NCBI GenBank assembly: GCA_035714365.1
Contig: DASTMB010000084.1
Span: 1-64,000 of the forward strand
Length of the DNA stretch: 64,000 nt
Direction of reading: 5' to 3'
From: Mycobacteriales bacterium
GTDB taxonomy: Bacteria; Actinomycetota; Actinomycetes; BP-191
Below, one piece after another: positions 10,566 to 18,427 of this stretch. The first letter of the stretch is position 1; the number at the start of each line of letters is the position of its first letter. The notes beneath the pieces were generated by a model. That model did not search any database. It saw nothing but the letters and a program-made list of their open reading frames with translations, and was not told the origin of the DNA. Made by a program: the position numbers and the translations under genes.

Positions 10566-11870
10566 ATGCGTCACATCCTGCTCGTCGCCGCCGTGCTGCT
10601 CGCCGCCGCGCCGCCCGCCGGCGCCGCCGGCGGCGTCCACCGCGTCCCCGTGCGCGCGGCCGGCGACCACGGCGTCAACTACGCCGCCGTCAGCGGCTCC
10701 GGCCGGTACGCGCTCTACACCACGCCCGCGAACGCCGAGGCCACCGACGAGCCGACCAGCGTCCACGTGCGCGACCTCGTCACCGGCCGCGACGACCTCG
10801 TCGCGGAGGACGTCGAGCCGAACACCTCCTACAGCCGGCACAGCATCAGCGACGACGGCCGGTACGTCGTGTTCTCGCGGTGGGTGCCGCGCAAGCACGG
10901 CGACCCGACATGGGGCGTGTTCCTCCGCGACCGGCTGCGCCGCACGACCGTCCGCGTCGACACGAGCGCACGCGGCGCGAAGGGCGACGGGTGGTGGACG
11001 CCCGCCGGCATCAGCGCCGACGGCTCGACGGTGTCGTTCGAGAGCCGGTGCGAGGACGAGAGCCTCGACACGCGCGTCTGCTCGCTGTGGGTCTACGACG
11101 TCGCGCGCCGGCGCGCGCGGCTGGTCGCGACGCGGGCGGTCGACTCGGCGGTGCCGATGACGTTGAGCAGGGACGGCCGGTACCTCGCGTTCGTCTCCAA
11201 CGCCACCCTCGGCCGCGACGACCGCCGCCCCTCCCACTGCGACAACGACGTCTACCTCGCCGACCTCCGCACCGGCCGCATCGAGATCGTGACCGGCGCC
11301 GTCCCCGGCGCCGTCGCCTCCTCCGCCGGGCCGGGCGAGGAGTGCGAGTCGGGCGAGTGGTTCGGCGCGCCGGTGGTCGACGCGACGGGGCGGCGGGTGC
11401 TGTTCAACGCCCTGCGGTACGACGGGACCGGCGGCCACGCGGAGGGCCTCTGGGTGCACGACCGCGCGCTCGGGTGGACGTTCCGCATCGACCAGCCGGC
11501 CGTGTCGGTCTCCGGGGCCGGCCTGGGCGGCGACCTCAGCGCGGACGGCCGGTACGCCGTGTACTGGGCGCTCTACGCGGCCGGCGGGACCGGCCCGAAC
11601 CCGGCCGGGGCGTCGGCGGTGCTGCGGGTGCGTGTCGACGACCTGGACAGGGAACGGCTCGACCCGCCCGACGCCGCGCACCCCTGCACCGCGAACGGCT
11701 GCGCCACCACCGACGTGCTCATGGCGGCGGCGACCGCGCCCGGCGGCGCGCTGGCGTTCCCGTACCCGTCGGTCGGCAACGACGGCCGCACCGTCGCCTG
11801 GGCCGACACCCGCCGGCTGACCGCCGACGACACCGACAACCGTTCCGACCTCTACCTCTGGTCGGCCTGA
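10566..11870 (+). CDS. Exported TolB/PD40-type beta-propeller protein
   Basis: A 434-residue secreted protein. It begins with a signal peptide (MRHILLVAAVLLAAAPPAGA, cleavage near residue 20). The mature part contains repeated propeller blades with the pattern SxDGRYVxF or similar: SGSGRYALYTT, SDDGRYVVFSR, SADGSTVSFES, SRDGRYLAFVS, SADGRYAVYWA. These are WD40-like/PD40 repeats, as in TolB. A GGAGGGGG ribosome-binding site precedes the ATG. The 3' end overlaps the convergent acyl-CoA dehydrogenase gene by 19 bp. The ligand is unknown and no enzyme motif is visible. Confidence 0.82.
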   Translation: MRHILLVAAVLLAAAPPAGAAGGVHRVPVRAAGDHGVNYAAVSGSGRYALYTTPANAEATDEPTSVHVRDLVTGRDDLVAEDVEPNTSYSRHSISDDGRYVVFSRWVPRKHGDPTWGVFLRDRLRRTTVRVDTSARGAKGDGWWTPAGISADGSTVSFESRCEDESLDTRVCSLWVYDVARRRARLVATRAVDSAVPMTLSRDGRYLAFVSNATLGRDDRRPSHCDNDVYLADLRTGRIEIVTGAVPGAVASSAGPGEECESGEWFGAPVVDATGRRVLFNALRYDGTGGHAEGLWVHDRALGWTFRIDQPAVSVSGAGLGGDLSADGRYAVYWALYAAGGTGPNPAGASAVLRVRVDDLDRERLDPPDAAHPCTANGCATTDVLMAAATAPGGALAFPYPSVGNDGRTVAWADTRRLTADDTDNRSDLYLWSA

Positions 11871-13081
11871 CCGGCGGGGACGTACTTCCGCAGCTCCCGC
11901 CGGCCGACCGTCCGCACGTGCACCTCGTCCGGCCCGTCGGCGATGCGCAACGTCCGCGCCCCCGCGTACATCTGCGCGAGCGGGAAGTCGTCGGAGACGC
12001 CGCCGCCGCCGTGCACCTGGATCGCGCGGTCGAGGATGCGGCAGACCATCCGCGGCACGACCACCTTGATCGCGGCGATCTCCGTGACGGCGCCGCGCGA
12101 GCCGACGGTGTCGATGAGCCACGCGGTCTTGAGCACCAGCAGCCGCGCCTGCTCGACCTCCATCCGCGCCTCCGCGATCCACTCGCGGATCACGCCCTGC
12201 ATCGCCAGCGGCCGGCCGAACGCCACGCGCGACACCGCGCGTTGACACATCAGCTCGATCGCGCGCTCGGCCATGCCGATCGCGCGCATGCAGTGGTGGA
12301 TGCGGCCGGGGCCGAGCCGCGCCTGCGCGATCGCGAAGCCGCCGCCCTCCTCGCCGACGAGGTTCGACACCGGCACCCGCACGCCGTCGAACCGGATCTC
12401 GCAGTGCCCCTCCTGGTCCAGGTAGCCGAACACCGGCAGCGCCCGCACGATCTCCACGCCCGGGGTGTCCAGCGGCACCAGCACCATCGACTGCTGGTGG
12501 TAGACGTCCGCGCCCGGGTCGGTCTTGCCCATGACGATCGCGACCCGGCACCGCGGGTCGGCGGCGCCGGTGATCCACCACTTGCGGCCGTCGATCACGT
12601 ACTCGTCGCCGTCGCGGCGGATCGCCGTCGAGATGTTCGTGGCGTCCGACGACGCGACGTCGGGCTCGGTCATCGCGAAGCACGAGCGGATCGCGCCGTC
12701 GAGCAACGGCGCCAGCCACCGCTCCTTCTGCTCGGTCGTGCCGAACAGGTGCAGCACCTCCATGTTGCCGGTGTCCGGCGCGGAGCAGTTCATCGCCTCC
12801 GGCGCCAGCAGCACCGACCGCCCCATCAGCTCCGCCAACGGCGCGTAGTCGACGTTGGAGAGCCCGGAGACGTCGGGCAGGAACAGGTTCCACAGGCCGC
12901 GCGAGCGGGCCTCGGCCTTCAGCTCCTCGACCACCGGCGGCAGGTCGTGCGGGCGGCCCTCGGCCGTGAGCGCGGCACGCTGCGCGGCGTACACCGGCTC
13001 GGCGGGCAGCACCCGCTCCTCCACGAACGACCGCACCCGGTCCTGCCACTCGAGCGCCGTCGGGCTGTGCGCGAAGTCCAT
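11852..13081 (-). CDS. Acyl-CoA dehydrogenase, ACAD10/11-like
   Basis: A 409-residue FAD-dependent acyl-CoA dehydrogenase. The middle beta domain carries CFAMTEPDVASSDATN and GRKWWITGAADPRC. The C-terminal helical domain includes RLGPGRIHHCMRAIGMAERA and QVHGGGGVSDDFPLA. These segments closely resemble the ACAD10/ACAD11 clade rather than short- or medium-chain dehydrogenases. The gene is divergent from an APH-type kinase (26-bp gap) followed by an HAD protein, which together match the three domains fused in human ACAD10. In that family, kinase and dehydrogenase handle 4-hydroxyacyl-CoAs; applying this here is inference. Confidence 0.93.
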   Translation of the reverse strand: MDFAHSPTALEWQDRVRSFVEERVLPAEPVYAAQRAALTAEGRPHDLPPVVEELKAEARSRGLWNLFLPDVSGLSNVDYAPLAELMGRSVLLAPEAMNCSAPDTGNMEVLHLFGTTEQKERWLAPLLDGAIRSCFAMTEPDVASSDATNISTAIRRDGDEYVIDGRKWWITGAADPRCRVAIVMGKTDPGADVYHQQSMVLVPLDTPGVEIVRALPVFGYLDQEGHCEIRFDGVRVPVSNLVGEEGGGFAIAQARLGPGRIHHCMRAIGMAERAIELMCQRAVSRVAFGRPLAMQGVIREWIAEARMEVEQARLLVLKTAWLIDTVGSRGAVTEIAAIKVVVPRMVCRILDRAIQVHGGGGVSDDFPLAQMYAGARTLRIADGPDEVHVRTVGRRELRKYVPAGQADQR

Positions 13082-13107
13082 CCGCGCAGTCTGTCAGGAT
13101 CGCGACC

Positions 13108-14118
13108 GTGCTCGTCGACCCCGAAGCCCTCACCGCGTACGCCGGGCCGCGCCTGCCCGGCGACGGCCCGCTGACCGTCGAACGCCTCGCCGCCGGCCAC
13201 TCCAACCTCACGTTCGTCGTCGCCCGCGGCGGGCACGAGTGGATCCTGCGGCGGCCGCCGCAGGGGCCGCTGCTGCCGACCGCGCACGACGTGATCCGCG
13301 AGTACCGCGTCATGGACCTGCTGGGGCGCAGCGGTTGCGGCGTCCGCGTGCCGACCGTGACGCTCGCCTGCGCGGACCCCGCCGTGATCGGCGCGCCGTT
13401 CTACCTGATGGAACGCGTGCCCGGCGAGGTGATCCGCACGTCGCTGCCGGAGTGGGCGACGGAGGAGGCGCGGCGCGCGATCGGCTTCGAGCTGGTCGAC
13501 GCACTGGCCGAGCTGCACAGCGCGCCGGTGGAGCCGTTCGTCGAGGCCGGCATCGGCAAGCCGGCCGGCTACCTGGAACGCCAGCTCCGCCGCTGGCGCG
13601 GCCAGCGGGAGGGCGCGAAGACCCGCGAGCTGCCCGACTACGACGTGCTCTCGGACTGGCTCGAACGCCACCTGCCGAAGCAGGCCGGCACGTCGCTCGT
13701 CCACGGCGACTACAAGCTCGACAACGTCGCCGTCTCGCCCGACGGCCCGCGCCTCACCGCGATCCTCGACTGGGAGATGGCGACGGTCGGCGACCCGCTC
13801 GCGGACCTCGGCTACCTCATGTCGTTCTGGATCGAGCCGGGGGAGCGCGACGAGTTCAGCGAGGTCGCCGGGAACGTCACCGTCGAGCCCGGCTTCCCCA
13901 CCCGCGCCGAGCTGGTGGCCCGCTACGCCGAGCGGTCCGGCCGTGACGTCGCCGACCTCACGGCGTACGTCGTGCTCGCGATCTGGAAGCTCGCGATCCT
14001 GCTCGAGGCGTCGTACTCGCGGCACCTCGCCGGCACCACCGACGACCCGTTCTTCGCGCTGCTCGACCGGGGCGTCCCGGCGCTGCTCGCCCGCGCCCGG
14101 GAGGTGGCCGGTGCCTGA
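13108..14118 (+). CDS. APH-type phosphotransferase, ACAD11-kinase-like
   Basis: A 336-residue kinase-fold protein, GTG start. The nucleotide-binding region has HSNLTFVV and EWILRRPPQGPLLPTAHDV. The catalytic loop HGDYKLDN is at residue ~199 and the metal-binding ILDWEMATVGDPLADLGY at ~221. This pattern is that of the kinase domain of ACAD10/11 and of bacterial 4-hydroxyacyl-CoA kinases such as LvaA, rather than true antibiotic-resistance APHs. The HAD gene downstream overlaps by 8 bp. It is divergent from the ACAD gene and probably shares its control region. The substrate is inferred, not shown. Confidence 0.9.
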   Translation: MLVDPEALTAYAGPRLPGDGPLTVERLAAGHSNLTFVVARGGHEWILRRPPQGPLLPTAHDVIREYRVMDLLGRSGCGVRVPTVTLACADPAVIGAPFYLMERVPGEVIRTSLPEWATEEARRAIGFELVDALAELHSAPVEPFVEAGIGKPAGYLERQLRRWRGQREGAKTRELPDYDVLSDWLERHLPKQAGTSLVHGDYKLDNVAVSPDGPRLTAILDWEMATVGDPLADLGYLMSFWIEPGERDEFSEVAGNVTVEPGFPTRAELVARYAERSGRDVADLTAYVVLAIWKLAILLEASYSRHLAGTTDDPFFALLDRGVPALLARAREVAGA

Positions 14119-14782
14119 CGTCGAGGCGTTGGTCGTGGACTTCGGCGGTGTGCTGACGACGTCGATGGCGGAGTCGTTCACCGAGTTCGTCCGCAGCGAG
14201 GACGTCGACGGCGAGCACCTGCACCGGGTGCTGTTCGCCGACTACGGCGAGGGGACGCTCGTCCACGGCGTCGAGACCGGCCGCGTGACGATGGAGGAGT
14301 TCGAACGCGAGCTCGCCACCAAGCTGCGCACCACCTCGGGCGACCCGGTGGCGGCCGAGGGGCTGGTGGCGCGGATGTTCGCGGGCGCCCGCGCCAACGG
14401 CCCGATGCTCGACGCCGTCCGCCGCGCCCGCGCGGCCGGCTTCCGGACCGGCCTGCTGTCGAACTCGTGGGGCAACCGCGACTCCTACGCGTTCGAGCAC
14501 TTCGACACGTTGTTCGACGCGGTCGTGATCTCCGGCGAGGTCGGCATGCGCAAGCCCGATCCGGAGATCTACGCCCTCGCCGCCCGCGAGGTGGGCGTGC
14601 CGCCCGGCCGTTGCGTCTTCGTCGACGACATCGGCGCCAACGTCCGCGGCGCCGTCGCGGCGGGCATGATCGGCGTCCACCACCGCCAGACGGACACGAC
14701 GCTGGAGGAGCTGGAAGCGCTGCTCGGCATCGCGCTACGGGGAGAGAGGGGGCCGGGTCCGGAGAGGGGGTCCCGCGACTAA
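14111..14782 (+). CDS. HAD-superfamily hydrolase, ACAD10-HAD-like
   Basis: A 223-residue HAD-family protein. Motif I is VVDFGGVLT with nucleophile Asp10. Motif II is in LLSNSWG and motif III/IV in MRKPDPEIY ... CVFVDDIGANV. The cap between residues ~20 and 95 is helical. This arrangement resembles the N-terminal HAD domain of ACAD10 and of soluble epoxide hydrolase. The GTG start lies inside the end of the kinase gene (8-bp overlap), so the two are co-translated. The last ~11 residues (GPGPERGSRD end) are encoded by the left arm of a 90-bp inverted-repeat element, suggesting a later extension of the reading frame. Confidence 0.9.
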   Translation: MPDVEALVVDFGGVLTTSMAESFTEFVRSEDVDGEHLHRVLFADYGEGTLVHGVETGRVTMEEFERELATKLRTTSGDPVAAEGLVARMFAGARANGPMLDAVRRARAAGFRTGLLSNSWGNRDSYAFEHFDTLFDAVVISGEVGMRKPDPEIYALAAREVGVPPGRCVFVDDIGANVRGAVAAGMIGVHHRQTDTTLEELEALLGIALRGERGPGPERGSRD

Positions 14783-14840
14783 GGGAGCGATGCGCGCAGC
14801 GCATCGCGGAACTAGCGGGGCTCCCTCTCCGGACCCGGCC
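14751..14840. repeat. 90-bp nested inverted-repeat element
   Basis: Perfect 18-bp arms, GGCCGGGTCCGGAGAGGG at 14751-14768 and its reverse complement at 14823-14840, enclose a second perfect 9-bp hairpin (GCGATGCGC, loop GCA, GCGCATCGC) at 14787-14807. The HAD stop codon lies inside. It could fold as a cruciform and act as a bidirectional terminator, or be a REP/MITE-like insertion. No transposase is nearby. Confidence 0.75.
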
Positions 14841-14870
14841 AAACCGCAACCGGCGTGCGACGATGCGGGC

Positions 14871-16259
14871 ATGCCCGACCGGCTCTCCCCGCTCGACGTG
14901 TCGTTCCTCTACCTCGAGGGCGAGACGACGCCGATGCACGTCGGCGGCGTCTGTGTCCTCGACCCGCCGCCGGAGGGCTTCGACTACGACCGCCTCGTCC
15001 GCATCATCAGCGACCGGATCGCGCTCGTGCCGCGGTACCGGCAGAAGATCCGGTGGGTGCCGGGGCACGTCGGCAACCCGGTCTGGGTGGACGACCCCGA
15101 CTTCGACGTGACCTATCACGTGCGCCGCTCGGCGCTGCCGAAGCCGGGCACCGAGGAGCAGCTCAAGGAACTGACCGCGCGCGTCCAGTCGCGCCGCCTC
15201 GACCGCAGCCGCCCGCTGTGGGAGATCTACCTCGTCGAGGGGCTGGCGGACGGCCGCATCGCCATCATCACCAAGACCCACCACGCGATGGTCGACGGCA
15301 TCAGCGCGGTCGACATCGGCGCGGTGATCCTCGACCTCACGCGCGAGCCGCGGGAGACGCCGCCGGCGGAGTGGGACCCGGAGCCGGAGCCGTCGGGGCT
15401 GTCGCTGCTCGCCGACGCGGTGGGCAACGCCGTCCGCAAGCCGGGGGAGCTGGTCAACGCCGCCCGCAACGGCGTCGCGGACGCGCGGCGGGTCGCGTCC
15501 CGCGCGGCGGGGCTCGCGGCGGGGCTGGCGAGCGCGGTGCGCAGCACGGCGCGGTCGGCGCCGGACTCGCCGCTGAACGCCGAGATCGGCGCGCAACGCC
15601 GCTTCGCCATGGCGCGCACGGAGCTGGACGACTACAAGCGGGTCCGCAAGGAGCACGGCGGCACCGTCAACGACGTGGTGCTCGCGACCGTGACCGGCGC
15701 GCTGCGCACGTGGCTGCTGACGCGCGGCGAGAGCGTCAACGACCGGACGGTGCGCGCGATGGTGCCGGTGAGCGTGCGCACCGACGACGAGCAGGGCGCG
15801 CTGGGCAACCGGGTGTCGGCGTACTTCGTGGACCTGCCGGTGGGGGAGCCGTCGCCGGTGCTGCGGCTGCACCAGGTGTCGTACGCGATGTCCGGTCACA
15901 AGGAGTCCGGCCAGTCGATCGGCGCGGAGGCGCTGGTGGGCTTCGCCGGGTTCGTGGCGCCGACGCTGCACGCGCTCGGCGCGCGCGTGGCGGCCGGCCT
16001 CAGCAGACGGCTGTTCAACGTCGTGGTCACCAACGTCCCCGGTCCGCAGATCCCGCTCTACGCGGCGGGCGCGGAGATGCGCGAGGTGTTCCCGGTGGTG
16101 CCGCTCGCGAAGGGGCAGGCGGTGTCGATCGGGCTGACGAGCTACAACGGCGGCGTCTACTACGGCCTCAACGCCGACCGCGACGCGATGCCGGACGTGG
16201 ACGTGCTGGCGCAGTGCATCGAGGAGGCGCTGGCCGAGCTAGTGGAGACGGTCCGTTGA
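14871..16259 (+). CDS. Wax ester synthase/diacylglycerol acyltransferase (WS/DGAT)
   Basis: A 462-residue acyltransferase of the WS/DGAT family that makes triacylglycerol or wax esters from acyl-CoA. The N-terminus has LSPLDVSFLYLEGETTPMHVG, typical of the family. The active-site HHxxxDG motif (THHAMVDG) is at residue ~138. The later conserved PLY/NVPGP block reads VVTNVPGPQIPLYAAGAEM. I use ATG 14871; the frame extends upstream but only through the inverted-repeat element. The stop overlaps the start of a patatin lipase gene (TTGA), so storage-lipid synthesis and hydrolysis genes are coupled. Substrate preference cannot be told from sequence. Confidence 0.95.
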   Translation: MPDRLSPLDVSFLYLEGETTPMHVGGVCVLDPPPEGFDYDRLVRIISDRIALVPRYRQKIRWVPGHVGNPVWVDDPDFDVTYHVRRSALPKPGTEEQLKELTARVQSRRLDRSRPLWEIYLVEGLADGRIAIITKTHHAMVDGISAVDIGAVILDLTREPRETPPAEWDPEPEPSGLSLLADAVGNAVRKPGELVNAARNGVADARRVASRAAGLAAGLASAVRSTARSAPDSPLNAEIGAQRRFAMARTELDDYKRVRKEHGGTVNDVVLATVTGALRTWLLTRGESVNDRTVRAMVPVSVRTDDEQGALGNRVSAYFVDLPVGEPSPVLRLHQVSYAMSGHKESGQSIGAEALVGFAGFVAPTLHALGARVAAGLSRRLFNVVVTNVPGPQIPLYAAGAEMREVFPVVPLAKGQAVSIGLTSYNGGVYYGLNADRDAMPDVDVLAQCIEEALAELVETVR

Positions 16260-17227
16260 GCCGGCCGAAGCCGAAGCGCCGCCGCGGCCTGGTGCTCGGC
16301 GCGGGCGGCGTGCTCGGCGCGTCGTGGACGATCGGCGCGCTCAACGCCGTGCAGGAGGCGACCGGCTGGGACCCGCGCGAGGCGGAGGTCGTCATCGGCA
16401 CGTCCGCCGGGTCGGTGCTCGCGGCGTTCGTCGGCAACGGCGTCTCCGCCGAGCAGCTCCTCAACCACCAGCGCGGCATCGTCGTGCCCGGCGACCCGGT
16501 CATCGACTACGACGCCGACGAGGAGCGGGCGCTCCCGCTGTGGCCGCGGCCCGGCCTCGGCTCGGCGAAGCTGCTCCGCAACGTCGTCCGCCACCCGTCG
16601 CGGATCACGCCGATGGGCGCGGCGGTGTCGATCCTGCCGCGCGGCCGCGGCTCGCTGGCGCGGGTCGGCGCGCTGGTCGAGGCGGTCTGCCCGCGCGGCG
16701 AGTGGGCGAGCCACCCGAACACCTGGATCGTGGCGATGGACTACGAGACCGGCAAGCGGGTGCCGTTCGGGCGCGCGGGGTCGCCGCCGGCCGGGCTCTC
16801 GGACGCGGTCATGGCGTCCTGCGCGATCCCCGGCTGGTACGCGCCGGTGACGATCGGCGGCCGCCGCTACGTCGACGGCGGCGCCTGCTCGCCGACCTCG
16901 CTGGACCTGGTGATCCCGCTGGAGCTGGACGAGGTGTTCGTGCTGTCGCCGATGACGTCGTTCGACTACGACGCGCCGACCTCGCGGATCGCCAAGGTCG
17001 AACGCCGCTTCCGCCGCGTGGTCACGCGGCGGCTGCTCAAGGAGGCGGTGAAGGTACGCCGTTCCGGCACCGCCGTCGTCATGCTCGGCCCCGGCGCGGA
17101 GGACCTCGAGGCGATCGGCGCCAACCTGATGGACGCGCGCCGCCGGCAGCGCGTCCTCGACACGTCGCTGCGCACCAGCGCGGCGGCGTTGCGCAAGCAC
17201 TACGGCACCCTGGCCGAGACCGGCTGA
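16256..17227 (+). CDS. Patatin-like phospholipase
   Basis: A 323-residue serine hydrolase with the patatin fold. The oxyanion motif GAGGVLGAS is at residues ~15-23, the nucleophile elbow GTSAGS (Ser50) follows, and the catalytic aspartate is in the DGG motif (YVDGGACSP, ~206). No signal peptide is visible, so it is probably cytoplasmic and acts on membrane or storage lipids. A TTG start at 16256 overlaps the WS/DGAT stop; a GTG at 16292 would shorten the N-terminus right to the glycine-rich motif and is less likely. The downstream gene starts at its stop codon (TGATG). Confidence 0.92.
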   Translation: MSRPKPKRRRGLVLGAGGVLGASWTIGALNAVQEATGWDPREAEVVIGTSAGSVLAAFVGNGVSAEQLLNHQRGIVVPGDPVIDYDADEERALPLWPRPGLGSAKLLRNVVRHPSRITPMGAAVSILPRGRGSLARVGALVEAVCPRGEWASHPNTWIVAMDYETGKRVPFGRAGSPPAGLSDAVMASCAIPGWYAPVTIGGRRYVDGGACSPTSLDLVIPLELDEVFVLSPMTSFDYDAPTSRIAKVERRFRRVVTRRLLKEAVKVRRSGTAVVMLGPGAEDLEAIGANLMDARRRQRVLDTSLRTSAAALRKHYGTLAETG

Positions 17228-17718
17228 TGCGCGTCTACGTCGGTCTCGTCCGCTCCGCGCTCGCGGCGGCGCGCGACGCCGGCGAGCTGGGGCCGGCGCC
17301 GCTGGCGGCGTTCGCGGTGACGCCGGCGCTGCGCGAGTCGTACGCGACGGCGGATGCGGAGGAGCTGGAGTACGCCGCGCTGCTCGCGGCCGCCGAGTCC
17401 TGCCTGCCGCTGCTGGCCGCGAGCCCGGCCGAGCCGCGCCGGCGCTTCGTCGCCGCGTGCGACGTGCCGGACGAGGCGGTGACGCCCGACCCGGAGCCGG
17501 GGCCGGCCGGCGTGGCCGTCACGAGCGCGATCCGCTGGCGCGACGTGAAGGCGCTGCACGCCGACGACCCGGCCGCGGCCGCCACCGTCGCCGCGGCCGC
17601 CGACGCGTACGCGGCCGCCCGGGCGGGCGACGACGACGCGCGGTTCGCGGTCGACGAGGCGGACGGCTGGGAGCTGATGTGGTTCGCCACGCAGGAGGCG
17701 GACGATCTCCTCGGCTGA
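17227..17718 (+). CDS. Conserved protein, DUF6912-like
   Basis: A 163-residue cytoplasmic protein. The start RVYVGLVRSALAAARDAGELG followed by AFAVTPALRESY and EELEYAALLAAAESCL matches a conserved actinobacterial family that I recall as DUF6912. The C-terminal half contains SAIRWRDVKALHADDP and ends with WELMWFATQEADDLLG. No catalytic motif is recognised. ATG overlaps the patatin stop. The last codons contain GCAGGAGG, which may serve as the ribosome-binding site of the following gene. Confidence 0.72.
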   Translation: MRVYVGLVRSALAAARDAGELGPAPLAAFAVTPALRESYATADAEELEYAALLAAAESCLPLLAASPAEPRRRFVAACDVPDEAVTPDPEPGPAGVAVTSAIRWRDVKALHADDPAAAATVAAAADAYAAARAGDDDARFAVDEADGWELMWFATQEADDLLG

Positions 17719-17755
17719 CCTGCCGCCGCTGCGTGTCCGCGCCGGCCGCCTGCAC

Positions 17756-18361
17756 GTGGGGCGGGCGCGGTTCGAGCCGGAGGGGCTGGTCGCCGGCGAC
17801 GGCCCGCCGTGGCCGTGGGACGAGGCGGGGGAGTGGCCGGACCGGCGCGGCTGGCACCTCCACGCGCAGTCGCCGGACGCGCGGTCGTGGGTGCTGCTGG
17901 TGGTCGTCGAGGACGCCACCGCGCTGCGCCGGTCGATCGCCGGCCGGGTGCTGATGCTGCCCCACCGGCTGCGGCGACTGGAGGCGATGGCGGCGCTGCC
18001 GCCATTCCTGCACGACCACCCGGCCGCGCGGGCCGGGCTCGCCGATCCGGCCCGGGTGACGGCGCTGCTCGCGGCGCTGCGCGCCCGGCGGCCGCGCGCG
18101 CACGCGCCGCACGAGCCGATGATGGGCGACGCGTACGACGTCCACCACGCCGTGCTGCGCGCGCTGCGCGACACCGGCCCGGTCCGCTACCAGCGCCGCC
18201 CCGCCGACACCGACCCGCTGCCCGACCTGGCCACGGTCGTCGCGGCGGCGCGGGGACACCTGCGCCCGGGACTGCGCGACCGCGTGCCCGAGCAGGCGAT
18301 CGCCGAGCGGGCCGCGAAGTTCCTCGCGGTCGACCCGTGGCCGTTCTCGCCGCTGCTCTGA
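17756..18361 (+). CDS. Conserved protein of unknown function
   Basis: A protein of about 201 residues from GTG 17756, rich in Trp, Arg and Leu, with no signal peptide or membrane helix. Segments such as GWHLHAQSPDARSWVLLVVV and MLPHRLRRLEAMAALPPFL are well formed, and the C-terminus ends ERAAKFLAVDPWPFSPLL. The frame is open upstream and continues as sensible protein back to about 17705, where ATC lies seven bases after a GCAGGAGG sequence inside the previous gene. There is no ATG/GTG/TTG in that stretch, so either translation begins at 17756 or a non-standard start is used. Function unknown. Confidence 0.62.
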   Translation: MGRARFEPEGLVAGDGPPWPWDEAGEWPDRRGWHLHAQSPDARSWVLLVVVEDATALRRSIAGRVLMLPHRLRRLEAMAALPPFLHDHPAARAGLADPARVTALLAALRARRPRAHAPHEPMMGDAYDVHHAVLRALRDTGPVRYQRRPADTDPLPDLATVVAAARGHLRPGLRDRVPEQAIAERAAKFLAVDPWPFSPLL

Positions 18362-18427
18362 CCGCGACGAACGCGCCCCCGCGCCGTTGTCCCTCCGGAA
18401 CCCCCTGACGCCCTACGGAGCCCCCGC

